From positions 1-33,668 of the forward strand of contig JAOOLH010000008.1 in assembly GCA_028408675.1 (NCBI GenBank): a DNA stretch of 33,668 nt, in the 5' to 3' direction. Shown here piece by piece: positions 17,006 through 25,088 of this stretch. This stretch comes from Prochlorococcus sp. AH-716-K03. Lineage in GTDB: Bacteria > Cyanobacteriota > Cyanobacteriia > PCC-6307 > Cyanobiaceae. The notes under the pieces were generated by a model. It ran no database searches, was not told the origin of the DNA, and was given only the letters and a program-made list of their open reading frames with translations. A program made the translations under genes and the position numbers. The stretch's first letter is position 1, and every line of letters begins with the position of its first letter.

Positions 17006-18211
17006 ATGACGCCTGAAAGGCTTGGATTACTCTGGGGTATAACTGTATTTGCAGGAGCATGTGCACGTTTAATTTCTTCTATCTCAGGGTTTCCAAGTGT
17101 TGTAATTTTATTACTTTCTGGATTATTCATTGGTCGTTCAGGTTTAGGACTTGTTGAGCCTCTTGATCTTGGACAGGGACTCGAAACTATCGTTGGACTT
17201 TTAGTTTGCTTAGTTTTATTTGAAGGCGGGTTAAATTTAAAACTCCCTGAAGGAAATATTAGAAATACAGTTTTAAAAATTTCATTTATAAGATTATTTA
17301 TTTCATTATCAGCAGGAATATTGATAGCTCATTGGTTAGCAGGCCTATCATTTCCATTGGCAGGAGTATATAGTGCAATAGTTCTTGCCACGGGACCCAC
17401 AGTAGTTTCTCCTTTGGTAGACCAAATAAAATTGGTCTCCCCACTTTCCGAGGTCTTAAAAGCTGAAGGGTTAGTTCTTGAACCAATTGGTGCAGTTCTT
17501 GCTTTATTACTATTAGAACTGATATTGGGAGATCTACACGGCATTAAAGAGGTGTTTATTGCCTTAATGCAGAGATTAGGTGGGGGAGTTTTAATAGGTC
17601 TAGGTTCTGGATGGTTGCTATCTGAGATTTTAAAGAAAATAAAAAATGAAGCATCATTTGGAATTGAGCTTCAAGTTACATTGGGTTTTATTTTTCTTGT
17701 CTACGGAATTTGTGAATACATTTTGCCTGAATCAGGTTTGCCAGCCTCTGTCGCTGCAGGATTTATTGTTGGGAAAAGAGAAATTATTGATAAAGAAAGA
17801 TTAGATAATTTGATTGGAGAATTAGCCCAACTAGCAATAACCGTCCTTTTCCCTCTGCTCGCTTCTGATGTTTCTTGGGGAGAATTAAGTCCTTTGGGTT
17901 GGGGAGGTATTATTTGCGTTTTAACGTTGATGTTAATTGTACGACCAATTTCCATTTTCTTTGCAACAATGGGAAGAGAATTAGATATTAAGCAAAGGGT
18001 GTTTTTAGCTTGGTTAGCGCCAAGAGGAATCGTTACTGCCGCTGTAGCATCTCTTTTCTCAATAAGACTTGAGCAGGCAGGTGTACTTGGTGCCGGACGT
18101 CTACAAGGCTTGGTATTTCTGACGATACTAATGACAGTTGGAATTCAAGGACTAACGGCAAGGCCCCTTGCGAGTTCCTTGGATTTAATTGAAAAAAATA
18201 TAGTTAATTAA
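17006..18211 (+). CDS. Cation:proton antiporter (CPA1/NhaP-like)
   Basis: Membrane antiporter, probably exchanging Na+ (or K+) for H+. The 401-aa protein has about 12 hydrophobic segments and no C-terminal TrkA or cytoplasmic domain. LLVCLVLFEGGLNLKL at 65-80, ATGPTVVSPLVDQIK at 128-142 and LEPIGAVLALLLLEL at 158-172 match the family's ion-path helices. Where I expect an Asp-Pro pair in the last motif, this protein has E159-P160. The cyanobacterial gene is often listed as a possible Na+/H+ antiporter. It starts with ATG. The last 8 bases overlap the convergent gltX. Confidence 0.88.
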   Translation: MTPERLGLLWGITVFAGACARLISSISGFPSVVILLLSGLFIGRSGLGLVEPLDLGQGLETIVGLLVCLVLFEGGLNLKLPEGNIRNTVLKISFIRLFISLSAGILIAHWLAGLSFPLAGVYSAIVLATGPTVVSPLVDQIKLVSPLSEVLKAEGLVLEPIGAVLALLLLELILGDLHGIKEVFIALMQRLGGGVLIGLGSGWLLSEILKKIKNEASFGIELQVTLGFIFLVYGICEYILPESGLPASVAAGFIVGKREIIDKERLDNLIGELAQLAITVLFPLLASDVSWGELSPLGWGGIICVLTLMLIVRPISIFFATMGRELDIKQRVFLAWLAPRGIVTAAVASLFSIRLEQAGVLGAGRLQGLVFLTILMTVGIQGLTARPLASSLDLIEKNIVN

Positions 18212-19640
18212 GACATCTTTTAATTAGTGTGATATCGGTTTTGTTTTCAGAAAATAATTCCCAACTTTGTATTAAATCTGGTCCGCTAAGACACCCAAAA
18301 AAAGCTACTCTTAATGATTTCATTACAATCCCTTTTTTAATAGAATGGGTTTTAGAAATTTTGTTGATTATTTCTCGAGCTTTATCGTTATTGACCTTAG
18401 ATATATTTTCTTCTTTTAAATAATGAAGTATTAATTTTAAAGATTCTTTGGTATCGCAATTGTTTTCTAGAAATTCCTCTCCCTCTATTTGCATTATTGA
18501 CAAAGAAAAAAATGGTTTTGATTGATCGATGGCATCCGTTAAAAGGATCATTGAGTCTTGAATTAAATTTGTTAATTTCAAATCCCATTCTTTAGAAGGA
18601 GATTTCCAACCCATATTTTTCCAGTAATTCTTGATAAATTTACATAATTTTGTCAATTCCATTTTCTTTATGTATTGGGCATTAATCCAATTAAGTTTTT
18701 CCCAATTGAATTTGGCACCAGCTTTATTAACATCTGATAAATTAAAAACTTTAGATATCTCAGCTAAGGAAAGAATTTCACTCTCAGGATCTTTTGTTGA
18801 CCATCCTAAAAATGCCATATAGTTAGCTAAAGCTTCAGGTAAGTAACCCATCTCTTTAAATTCATCGATGGAAGTTACAGAATCACGCTTAGAAAGCTTT
18901 TTACCTTCACTATTCAATATAAGAGGAGTATGAGAAAAAACTGGTAATTTAAAACCTAAGGCTTTATAAATCAATATTTGTTTCGCAGTATTCGAAATAT
19001 GATCTTCACCTCTCACTACATTTGTAATGTTCATGAAATTGTCATCTACTACAACTGCGAGATTATAAAGAGGATCTCCTATTTCATAACCTAAAGCTCT
19101 TCTGGATAAAACCAAATCACCTCCAAGATCCTTTCCTTGCCATTTTATTTCGCCTCTAATCTGATCTTCCCATTTAATTTCACTCCCCTCATCAATCTTA
19201 AATCTTATTACAGAAGATCTTCCTTGAGATATAAATTCTTTTATCTCGTTTTTAGAAAGATTTCTATGCCTATTGTCATGCTTTGGTGGTAAATTTCTTA
19301 TTTTTTGTTTTTCTCTAAGCTCAAGAATCTCACTTTCTGAAACAAAACATCTATAGGCCGCTCCAGTTTCTAAAAGTTTTTGAATATTATTTTTGTGAAT
19401 AGAAATTCTTTTGCTTTGTTCTATAATCTCTTCATCCCAATCAAGTCCCAGCCAATTCAAGCCTTCTAAGATATTGTTTTTATAAATAGATTTAGACCTC
19501 ACACTATCAGTATCTTCTATTCGAATCAGAAATTTACCATTAGTTTTTTTTGCGTACAACCAATTAAATAGTGCTGTTCTTGCTGTACCTATGTGTAATA
19601 AACCTGTTGGACTTGGGGCTAACCTTAAACGTTTTTCCAA
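18204..19640 (-). CDS. gltX: Glutamyl-tRNA synthetase
   Basis: Charges tRNA-Glu with glutamate. In this organism the product also feeds 5-aminolevulinate and hence heme and chlorophyll synthesis (see hemL). The 478-aa class I synthetase has [18 protein letters not shown] with HIGT at 16-19, the KMSKS-type loop KKLSK at 247-251, and [11 protein letters not shown] near 211-221. The start is TTG at 19640; no in-frame ATG precedes the conserved [12 protein letters not shown]. The gene begins 17 bases after the 3' end of tRNA-Asp, with a perfect short inverted repeat between them. Confidence 0.97.
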   Translation of the reverse strand: MEKRLRLAPSPTGLLHIGTARTALFNWLYAKKTNGKFLIRIEDTDSVRSKSIYKNNILEGLNWLGLDWDEEIIEQSKRISIHKNNIQKLLETGAAYRCFVSESEILELREKQKIRNLPPKHDNRHRNLSKNEIKEFISQGRSSVIRFKIDEGSEIKWEDQIRGEIKWQGKDLGGDLVLSRRALGYEIGDPLYNLAVVVDDNFMNITNVVRGEDHISNTAKQILIYKALGFKLPVFSHTPLILNSEGKKLSKRDSVTSIDEFKEMGYLPEALANYMAFLGWSTKDPESEILSLAEISKVFNLSDVNKAGAKFNWEKLNWINAQYIKKMELTKLCKFIKNYWKNMGWKSPSKEWDLKLTNLIQDSMILLTDAIDQSKPFFSLSIMQIEGEEFLENNCDTKESLKLILHYLKEENISKVNNDKAREIINKISKTHSIKKGIVMKSLRVAFFGCLSGPDLIQSWELFSENKTDITLIKRCLN

Positions 19641-19641
19641 T

Positions 19642-19657
19642 TTCTTTTAGAAAAGAA
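19642..19657 (-). promoter_or_regulatory. 7-bp inverted repeat between tRNA-Asp and gltX
   Basis: On the minus strand TTCTTTT-CT-AAAAGAA forms a perfect 7-bp stem with a 2-base centre. It fills the whole gap from the tRNA-Asp discriminator base (19658) to within two bases of the gltX TTG start. No U-tract follows, so it is not a typical terminator. The AAAAGAA arm is purine-rich and could form the gltX ribosome-binding region. A hairpin could therefore affect translation or tRNA 3' processing. Confidence 0.4.
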
Positions 19658-19731
19658 CGGGACCGACGGGATTCGAACCCGCAACTTCCGCCGTGACAGG
19701 GCGGTGCTCTAACCAGTTGAACTACGGTCCC
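19658..19731 (-). tRNA. tRNA-Asp (anticodon GTC)
   Basis: A 74-nt cloverleaf. The 7-bp acceptor GGGACCG/CGGTCCC carries discriminator G at 19658. The D-arm contains GTTCAACTGGTTAGAGC, the anticodon loop in CCGCCCTGTCACGGCGG has GTC at 19697-19695, and the T-arm has GGGTTCGAATCCC. CCA is not encoded. It lies upstream of gltX and downstream of the hyperconserved 62-aa gene on the same strand. Confidence 0.97.
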
Positions 19732-19883
19732 AGAAATTTTGTTCTGATTTAACTACAGAACTGACTTTAAAATTATCAGATGACAATAGTCAATTAATGT
19801 TGTTGTTGTAATAAAAAACATTCATTAATTTGAGGATTTAAAAAAATAATTAGTTGTTGTTAAGGTAAAAAGTAAAAATTTCC

Positions 19884-20072
19884 TTAAGGCCTAAAGCCTG
19901 CAGGCTCAATTAATCTAACTTGGTTTCCACGAGCTGTAAATTCTCTGCCTTGATCGCTTTGAACTACAACTCTACCTCCAGATTTTACTCTGATAACTCT
20001 TGCACGAACCCATCCTAAAGCAGCTGATTCGAGGACTTTAACCACATCCCCAGGTTGAAGATCTAACTCCAT
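19884..20072 (-). CDS. Hyperconserved 62-aa protein of marine picocyanobacteria (PSHCP-like)
   Basis: A 62-aa basic protein, ATG at 20072. LDLQPGDVVKVLESAALGWV begins a compact beta-rich, SH3/KOW-like sequence, with VIRVKSGGRVVVQS and NQVRLIEPAGFRP after it; no membrane segment. Length and sequence match what I remember of PSHCP, a protein nearly invariant across Prochlorococcus and marine Synechococcus, reported to associate with ribosomal protein L2 and proposed to bind tRNA. That identification is from memory. It lies between tRNA-Trp and tRNA-Asp, with rplS and gltX beyond, which fits a translation-linked role. Its GC content is visibly higher than that of its neighbours, consistent with strong selection. 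The 152 bases to tRNA-Asp contain no other gene. Confidence 0.8.
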   Translation of the reverse strand: MELDLQPGDVVKVLESAALGWVRARVIRVKSGGRVVVQSDQGREFTARGNQVRLIEPAGFRP

Positions 20073-20110
20073 CTAAATGAAAAGAATAATTTACAAAATG
20101 TTGATCCAAA

Positions 20111-20183
20111 CGCGTCGTGGAGGACTTGAACCCCCGACATCAGGTTTTGGAGACCTGCGTTCTACCAACTGAACTAACGACGC
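20111..20183 (-). tRNA. tRNA-Trp (anticodon CCA)
   Basis: A 73-nt cloverleaf. The acceptor GCGTCGT/ACGACGC carries discriminator G at 20111. The D-arm has AGTTCAGTTGGTAGAAC, the anticodon arm is CAGGTCTCCAAAACCTG with CCA at 20150-20148, and the T-arm is GGGGGTTCAAGTCCTC. CCA is not encoded. It stands 55 bases after rplS and 38 bases before the hyperconserved gene on the same strand. Confidence 0.97.
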
Positions 20184-20192
20184 AATAAAAGG

Positions 20193-20198
20193 ATTATA
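20193..20198 (-). promoter_or_regulatory. Candidate -10 box for tRNA-Trp
   Basis: The minus strand reads TATAAT at 20198-20193, ending 9 bases before the mature tRNA-Trp 5' end (20183). Transcription would start almost at the mature end. There is no clear -35. If real, this promoter may also serve the hyperconserved gene and tRNA-Asp. The alternative is read-through from rplS. Confidence 0.4.
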
Positions 20199-20238
20199 AG
20201 CGCCTTTATGACCATTAGGTTGAAATTACTTTACATCC

Positions 20239-20709
20239 TTATCGGTCAAAGCGTTGTTTTACGCGAGTAGCTTTTCCTACTCTATCCCTCAGATAGAATA
20301 ATTTAGCTCTTCTTACTTTACCTCTACGTTCAACTTTTAGAGAGGCAACTTGTGGACTATGTAGCATAAATACTCTTTCAACACCAATACCCTGAAAAAT
20401 TCTTCTAACTGTTATTGTCTGATTAAGGCCACCATGTCTCTTAGCAATAACAACTCCTTCGTAAGGTTGAACCCTTTCTTTGTTACCTTCTGTAATTTTT
20501 ACCCCAACTTTTACAGTATCTCCAACATATATTTCGGGGATTTGATTTTTTAATTGTTCACGTTCAAATTCTTTTATTAAATTAGATGAACTTAAACTTT
20601 TTTCAGGTTGGGTAATTAACTCTTTCCCTTCATCTTTAACAGATATTCCTGAGGATATATCTGTTTCATCAATGATTTTTGACTCGGATTCTTGTTTCTC
20701 GTTTGCCAT
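20239..20709 (-). CDS. rplS: 50S ribosomal protein L19
   Basis: Large-subunit protein near the 30S interface. The L19 core starts at about residue 46 ([20 protein letters not shown]) and contains [23 protein letters not shown]-type [12 protein letters not shown], and the end [20 protein letters not shown]. At 156 aa it is about 40 longer than typical bacterial L19. The extra N-terminal part is acidic ([15 protein letters not shown]), which is odd for a ribosomal protein but in line with other marine picocyanobacteria as I recall. The start is ATG. Confidence 0.96.
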   Translation of the reverse strand: MANEKQESESKIIDETDISSGISVKDEGKELITQPEKSLSSSNLIKEFEREQLKNQIPEIYVGDTVKVGVKITEGNKERVQPYEGVVIAKRHGGLNQTITVRRIFQGIGVERVFMLHSPQVASLKVERRGKVRRAKLFYLRDRVGKATRVKQRFDR

Positions 20710-20741
20710 TTTATGCTCAATAATTCTACAAGATTTTTATT

Positions 20742-21050
20742 TTAACCTTTCGACTCGCCTTTAGTAACCTTTTTAGTAAATGAAAAATTTTTTGAAAACA
20801 TTTGGAATCCCGTTATTAGCATCCAAATAAGTCCTAAAGAATTCAGAATTACGTAGATTAATTCACCATTATCTCCAAGCCACTCCCCTTCGTGTATAGA
20901 CATTAACCAGTGAACTTCTTCCCTTGAGTATCCTAATAAATCTTTCGAAACCCTATAAAATAATCCAGTTAAAGCAGAAATGAACAATGGGAGGAAAACC
21001 CAAGGTGCCAATGATTTATGAAATTGCCTAGAATTAGTAATAAATTTCAT
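20742..21050 (-). CDS. PepSY-associated-type small membrane protein
   Basis: A 102-aa protein with hydrophobic segments at about 13-33 (APWVFLPLFISALTGLFYRV) and 64-86 (LIYVILNSLGLIWMLITGFQ). A hydrophilic loop between them contains HWLMSIHEGEWLG, and the tail is Lys-rich. The FHKSLAPW...TGLFYR and SIHEGEW patterns resemble PepSY-associated membrane helices of redox or iron-linked proteins. The conserved-looking histidines (residue 11 and in HW/IHEGE) might bind a metal or heme, but that is a guess. It lies 32 bases upstream of rplS on the same strand. The start is ATG. Confidence 0.7.
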   Translation of the reverse strand: MKFITNSRQFHKSLAPWVFLPLFISALTGLFYRVSKDLLGYSREEVHWLMSIHEGEWLGDNGELIYVILNSLGLIWMLITGFQMFSKNFSFTKKVTKGESKG

Positions 21051-21139
21051 TTTCTGTTTTTCTTTTTTGAAAGATTGAAGGTAGCCATTCCGACTATGGT
21101 TATTTTGATGATATTTAACTAATACTATTATTTATTCCA

Positions 21140-21979
21140 ATGAAACTTTTTGCAGATCTTTTATTAAATAAAAATAATTCTAAATCTAACGATCAAGCCC
21201 CTTTTATCCAAAGAAGAAGAGGAATTGAAATAAAGTCTTCAAGGGAAATAAAATTAATGAAGAAATCTAGCAGGATTGTTGGAACTGTTTTGAGGGAAAT
21301 AAATGACCTTATAAAGCCTGGAATGAGTACAAAAGATTTAGATGATTTTGCAGAAAAGAGAATAAGAGAAATGGGAGCTGTTCCAAGTTTTAAGGGTTAT
21401 CATGGCTTTCCATCTAGTATCTGCTCTAGCATTAATAATGAAGTTGTGCACGGCATACCAAACAAAAATAAAATAATTAAAGATGGAGATCTTGTGAAAA
21501 TTGATACTGGAGCTTATCTAGATGGCTTTCACGGCGATAGTTGTATATCGATTTGTGTAGGTGAAGTCAGTGAGCAAGTAAAAAAACTCAGTGAAGTAGC
21601 TTTTCAAGCTTTATTCGCAGGACTTTCGAAAATTAAATCGGGTAATACACTTCTTGATGTGGCCGGCGCAATAGAAGATGTTGTGAAATCAAATGGATTT
21701 AGTGTTGTTGAGGACTATACCGGTCATGGCGTTGGAAGAAACCTTCATGAGGAACCTTCCGTTTTTAATTTTCGGACTAATGAACTGCCGAATGTTGTTC
21801 TTAGAGAAGGCATGACATTAGCTGTTGAACCGATTGTTAATCAAGGGAGTAAGTTTTGTAAAACTTTAAATGACAAATGGACAGTAATAACAAGAGATGG
21901 AAAATTATCAGCCCAATGGGAACATACAATAGTAGTTATGAAAGACGGCATCGAAATTTTGACAGATAGAGATTTTTAG
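21140..21979 (+). CDS. map: Methionine aminopeptidase, type I
   Basis: Removes the initiator methionine from nascent proteins in the cytoplasm. The 279-aa protein has all five metal ligands in family order and spacing: D122 (KIDTGAY), D133 (FHGDS), H196 (TGHGVG), E230 (AVEPI) and E261 (QWEHT), plus H104 in VVHGIP. About 28 extra residues precede the catalytic domain, which starts near IEIKSSREI. This extension is basic and has no transit or signal character. The start is ATG. The stop overlaps the convergent SDR gene by 4 bases. Prochlorococcus may carry another map; this window cannot tell. Confidence 0.95.
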   Translation: MKLFADLLLNKNNSKSNDQAPFIQRRRGIEIKSSREIKLMKKSSRIVGTVLREINDLIKPGMSTKDLDDFAEKRIREMGAVPSFKGYHGFPSSICSSINNEVVHGIPNKNKIIKDGDLVKIDTGAYLDGFHGDSCISICVGEVSEQVKKLSEVAFQALFAGLSKIKSGNTLLDVAGAIEDVVKSNGFSVVEDYTGHGVGRNLHEEPSVFNFRTNELPNVVLREGMTLAVEPIVNQGSKFCKTLNDKWTVITRDGKLSAQWEHTIVVMKDGIEILTDRDF

Positions 21980-22686
21980 TTGTTTGATGTTAATATTTTT
22001 AAAAATTTACAGTATAAAAAATAATACAATTCTTTAATTGGAAAAAAAATGTACGTTAGAGGATTTGGGCTAATAATAATTAAAAAAATATTTAAATTAG
22101 CAAAATTGTAAATGTTATTGGAAACAAATTCTGGACTCATAATGCCAATAGGATTTAATTTTGATTTGAAAGGCCCCAAGATGATTTTTTTTATTTTAAA
22201 CTTTTTCTTTAAATTCTTATCGAGAAGGTTTTTCTTAAATGAAACTAATTGACCAATTAGCGATTTACTTATTTCGTAAGAGGGATTTAAGGCTGGCAAT
22301 ATTTCTGCTTCAGATGTATTAATCCAAATTTCTTTTGCATTTGGTGAGTTGTTTTCGATTGTAATTGCTTCAAACAAAGTTAGAAATTTCAATTTGCTTA
22401 ATGCATTTATTTCTATTGAATTTTCATAATCTGATTTTTTACTAGTATCATAAATTCCATGGTTTAAAATCAAGATATCAATTTTTTTTAAGTGCTTTTC
22501 TAGTAAGAATTCTTTACCGCATTGCCATGTAATCCACTGATTGGGAGAATCATTGTTTATTTCATAATCATTTTTGCTATGAGTAAATCCAATAACTTTA
22601 TATCCTCTTTTGCGAAATATTTTTGTTAATTCTTTGCCTAAAGCTCCTGAAGCTCCTGTGATACCAACAGTTTTTCCTTCACTCAT
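21976..22686 (-). CDS. Short-chain dehydrogenase/reductase family protein with hydrophobic C-terminus
   Basis: A 236-aa Rossmann protein. The cofactor motif TGASGALG is at 10-17, NHG at 75-77 (usually NNAG), and the catalytic set is S125, Y137 and K141 (YEISK). The substrate is unknown. From about residue 198 the sequence is very hydrophobic and aromatic (FLIIISPNPLTYIFFPIKEL, YYFLYC), so the C-terminus probably associates with membrane. It differs from FabG at both ends and lacks its C-terminal signature. The start is ATG, divergent from the BioD/DRTGG gene across 166 bases. Confidence 0.82.
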   Translation of the reverse strand: MSEGKTVGITGASGALGKELTKIFRKRGYKVIGFTHSKNDYEINNDSPNQWITWQCGKEFLLEKHLKKIDILILNHGIYDTSKKSDYENSIEINALSKLKFLTLFEAITIENNSPNAKEIWINTSEAEILPALNPSYEISKSLIGQLVSFKKNLLDKNLKKKFKIKKIILGPFKSKLNPIGIMSPEFVSNNIYNFANLNIFLIIISPNPLTYIFFPIKELYYFLYCKFLKILTSNN

Positions 22687-22797
22687 TATAATAATCGGAT
22701 TTTTTAATTTTGATAATAGAGATTAGTATTATTGATAATTTTACTTTGAAGTATGTTTTTTAACTTTATTTGATTAAAAGTATTAAATAAACAATTG

Positions 22798-22803
22798 TAT
22801 ACT
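22798..22803 (+). promoter_or_regulatory. Candidate -10 box for the BioD/DRTGG operon
   Basis: TATACT at 22798-22803, with TG directly before it, lies about 50 bases upstream of the ATG at 22853. A TTGATT at 22770-22775 is too far for a normal -35 (22-base spacing). This is weak consensus evidence only. Confidence 0.28.
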
Positions 22804-22852
22804 AATTAAAAAAATATTATCTTGGATTTATGAATAAATTAATTCATTAACT

Positions 22853-23962
22853 ATGAGCAAGATATTATTAATAGGCTCATGTGAGCCATTTAGTGGTAAG
22901 TCAGCATTAGTACTTGGAATAGCTAAAGAACTTTTAGATCAGGGAAAAAAAGTGCGTGTTGGTAAGCCATTAGCAACATGTATTGAACTTACTAATTTAC
23001 CTTCAATGACTTACGAGGGGCTTATAGATGATGATGTTAAATTTATAGGTAATACCTTAAATATTGAAGAAGAAAACTTAATTCCTTCAGTAGGTTTGTT
23101 AGATGATATATCTGCTGAGAAAAGAATTGCTAATAAAGATATCAGCCCAGGACAAGGATTTAAACTAATTGAATCTTTAGTAAATGATGATTTTGATGGA
23201 TTAAATATTCTTGAAGCTGCAGGGAGCCTTCATGAAGGAATGATTTATGGTTTAAGTCTACCTCAGCTTGCAAAAACTTTAAACTCAAAAGTCCTTATTG
23301 TTAATCAATGGGAGGATAGTAAAAGTGTAGATGCCTTACTAGATGCAAAAAAACAATTAGGTGATAATTTTGCAGGGGTTGTTTTGAATGCTGTTGTTCC
23401 TGCGGAAGTAGAAAAAATAAAGAATAAAATAATACCCTCTCTTCAAGATATGAACATAAAAGTGTTTGGGGTGATGCCTAAATCTCCATTGCTTAGAAGT
23501 GTCACTGTAGGAGAACTTGTGAGAAGATTGGACGCTAAGGTAATTTGTTGTCCTGAAAAAGAACAATTACTCGTTGAAACATTAAGCATTGGTGCTATGG
23601 GGGTTAATTCCGCGATGGAATTCTTTAGAAGAAGGAGAAATATGGCTGTCGTAACAGGAGCTGATAGAACTGATATCCAACTAGCAGCTTTGGAAGCTTC
23701 TACCCAATGTTTAATTCTTACTGGTTTAGGTGAACCATTATCACAACTTATTCATAGAGCTGAAGAGTTAGAAGTTCCAATTTTAAAAGTAGAGTTAGAT
23801 ACTCTTGCTTCAGTGGAAATTATTGAACAAGCTTTTGGTCATGTCAGGATACATGAATCAATAAAAGCATCATACGCTATACAATTAGTTCAAGAGCATG
23901 TAAATCTAAAAAATATTCTTGAAACAATAGATTTTTCCTGCAATTTTTCAGATAAATGCTAA
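22853..23962 (+). CDS. BioD-like P-loop and DRTGG domain protein (phosphotransacetylase-family N-terminus)
   Basis: A 369-aa cytoplasmic protein. Residues 1-200 form a dethiobiotin synthetase/CobQ-like P-loop domain with a deviant Walker A (GSCEPFSGKSAL, 8-19) and ILEAAGSLHEG near 119-129. Residues of about 215-330 are a DRTGG domain with GAMGVNSAMEFFRR and TGADRTDIQLAALEAST. This is the architecture of the N-terminal part of some phosphotransacetylases, but the catalytic Pta domain is absent, so acetyl-phosphate synthesis should not be inferred. The role is probably nucleotide-dependent regulation. It heads a plus-strand run: the SLOG-like gene follows by 25 bases. The start is ATG. Confidence 0.85.
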   Translation: MSKILLIGSCEPFSGKSALVLGIAKELLDQGKKVRVGKPLATCIELTNLPSMTYEGLIDDDVKFIGNTLNIEEENLIPSVGLLDDISAEKRIANKDISPGQGFKLIESLVNDDFDGLNILEAAGSLHEGMIYGLSLPQLAKTLNSKVLIVNQWEDSKSVDALLDAKKQLGDNFAGVVLNAVVPAEVEKIKNKIIPSLQDMNIKVFGVMPKSPLLRSVTVGELVRRLDAKVICCPEKEQLLVETLSIGAMGVNSAMEFFRRRRNMAVVTGADRTDIQLAALEASTQCLILTGLGEPLSQLIHRAEELEVPILKVELDTLASVEIIEQAFGHVRIHESIKASYAIQLVQEHVNLKNILETIDFSCNFSDKC

Positions 23963-23987
23963 TTTCAAATATAGTAATCATTTTATT

Positions 23988-24500
23988 GTGAGTCGTTCTT
24001 TAGACCTACCCTCAACTGAAGGTGTTGACACCTTAGCTCAAGAACTTGCAAAACTTCAAGATAATGGGAAAAGAAAGATTGCTTTTTTGGGTAGTAGACA
24101 CGTGCCTGTTGTCGATATTCATTTGATCGAGCTTATTGCAAGGTCATTAGCAGAAGAAGGTCATACTATCCTTACATCAGGATCTCAGGGCGTAAATGCA
24201 GCAGTTATTAGGGCTGTTTTAGAGATAAATCCCTCTTTGCTGACTGTTCTTTTGCCACAGAGCTTAGATAAGCAATTACCTGAAATTAAAGATCAATTAG
24301 AGAGCGTCATGCATTTGGTTGAGAAGAGCGAGAATGATGAATTGCCTTTGCCAATGGCAAGTAGTCTTTGTAATCAAGAAATTATTAATAGATGTGATCA
24401 ATTAATTTGTTTCGCTTTTCACGATAGTGAAACTTTATTAAATAGTTGTAGATGTGCTGAAGAAATGGGCAAGGTGGTTAGTTTGTTATTTTTTGATTAA
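23988..24500 (+). CDS. SLOG/DprA-like Rossmann domain protein, unknown function
   Basis: A 170-aa soluble protein starting with GTG at 23988. KIAFLGSRHVPVVDIHLIEL opens a Rossmann-like fold. TILTSGSQGVNAAVIRAVLE is the TSGxxGV nucleotide-loop seen in DprA/LOG (SLOG) proteins, followed by TVLLPQSLDKQLPE. No helicase, nuclease or other DprA domain is attached. SLOG domains bind nucleotides or nucleotide-derived molecules, so a sensor or hydrolase role is possible. It lies 25 bases after the BioD/DRTGG gene and 66 before yajQ. The assignment rests on motif pattern alone. Confidence 0.72.
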   Translation: MSRSLDLPSTEGVDTLAQELAKLQDNGKRKIAFLGSRHVPVVDIHLIELIARSLAEEGHTILTSGSQGVNAAVIRAVLEINPSLLTVLLPQSLDKQLPEIKDQLESVMHLVEKSENDELPLPMASSLCNQEIINRCDQLICFAFHDSETLLNSCRCAEEMGKVVSLLFFD

Positions 24501-24566
24501 ATTAACCCCTTTTATTTTTTTTTAAGTTTATTTGGGGTAATAATTAAATTAATTTAAGTTTAAGTA

Positions 24567-25064
24567 ATGGCGGAAAATTTTTCATTTGATGTAGTTTCTG
24601 ATTTTAATAGACAAGAATTGGTCAATGCTTTGGATCAAGTTAAGAGAGAGATTTCTCAAAGATATGATCTTAAAGGAACAGAAACCTCAATAGATCTAGA
24701 AAAAGATAACATTTTAATTACTACAAATAGTGAATTAACTTTAAATTCAGTAATTGATATTATTAGACAAAAAGCAATAAAAAGAAAACTCTCTTTAAAA
24801 ATTTTCGATTTCAACAATATTGAAATAGTAAGCGGAAATAAAGTAAAGCAAACTATCACTTTAAAGAAAGGGCTTAATCAAGAAATTGCAAAAAAAATCA
24901 GTAAAGATATGAGAGATGAAATTAAAAAGATTAATGTAAGTATTAATGGTGAAACATTGAGGGTTATGAGCAAAAGCAAGAATGATCTTCAATTAGCAAT
25001 TAAGTTACTTGAAAATTTGGAGGAGACCTATAAAATTCCTCTACAAGCAAATAATTATCGATAA
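24567..25064 (+). CDS. yajQ: YajQ family cyclic-di-GMP-binding-type protein
   Basis: A 165-aa cytoplasmic protein of the UPF0234/YajQ family. The start AENFSFDVVSDFNRQELVNA, the segment REISQRYDLKGTETSI, and the end LLENLEETYKIPLQANNYR are near-canonical, and the length matches. YajQ members bind nucleotides; a Xanthomonas homologue binds c-di-GMP and acts as a transcriptional co-factor. Whether this cell makes c-di-GMP cannot be told here. The start is ATG. It follows the SLOG-like gene and precedes the 67-aa gene by 24 bases. Confidence 0.95.
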   Translation: MAENFSFDVVSDFNRQELVNALDQVKREISQRYDLKGTETSIDLEKDNILITTNSELTLNSVIDIIRQKAIKRKLSLKIFDFNNIEIVSGNKVKQTITLKKGLNQEIAKKISKDMRDEIKKINVSINGETLRVMSKSKNDLQLAIKLLENLEETYKIPLQANNYR

Positions 25065-25088
25065 TATGTAAATAATTAAGATCTTAGA

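Noticed and set aside
19732-19883. Small RNA or terminator in the tRNA-Asp to 62-aa gene gap
   Set aside because: There is one 6-bp inverted repeat (GTTCTG/CAGAAC at 19741-19761) but no U-tract and no match to a known RNA family.
19658-20183. tRNA-associated integration site for a mobile element
   Set aside because: No integrase, no direct repeat of a tRNA end and no foreign-looking genes flank the tRNAs.
22853-23962. Phosphate acetyltransferase (Pta)
   Set aside because: Only the BioD-like and DRTGG parts are present; the catalytic C-terminal domain is missing.
24501-24540. Rho-independent terminator after the SLOG-like gene
   Set aside because: Only CCCC and GGGG pair well across a loop of about 24 bases, with A-T mismatches outside; no clear stem and U-tract geometry.
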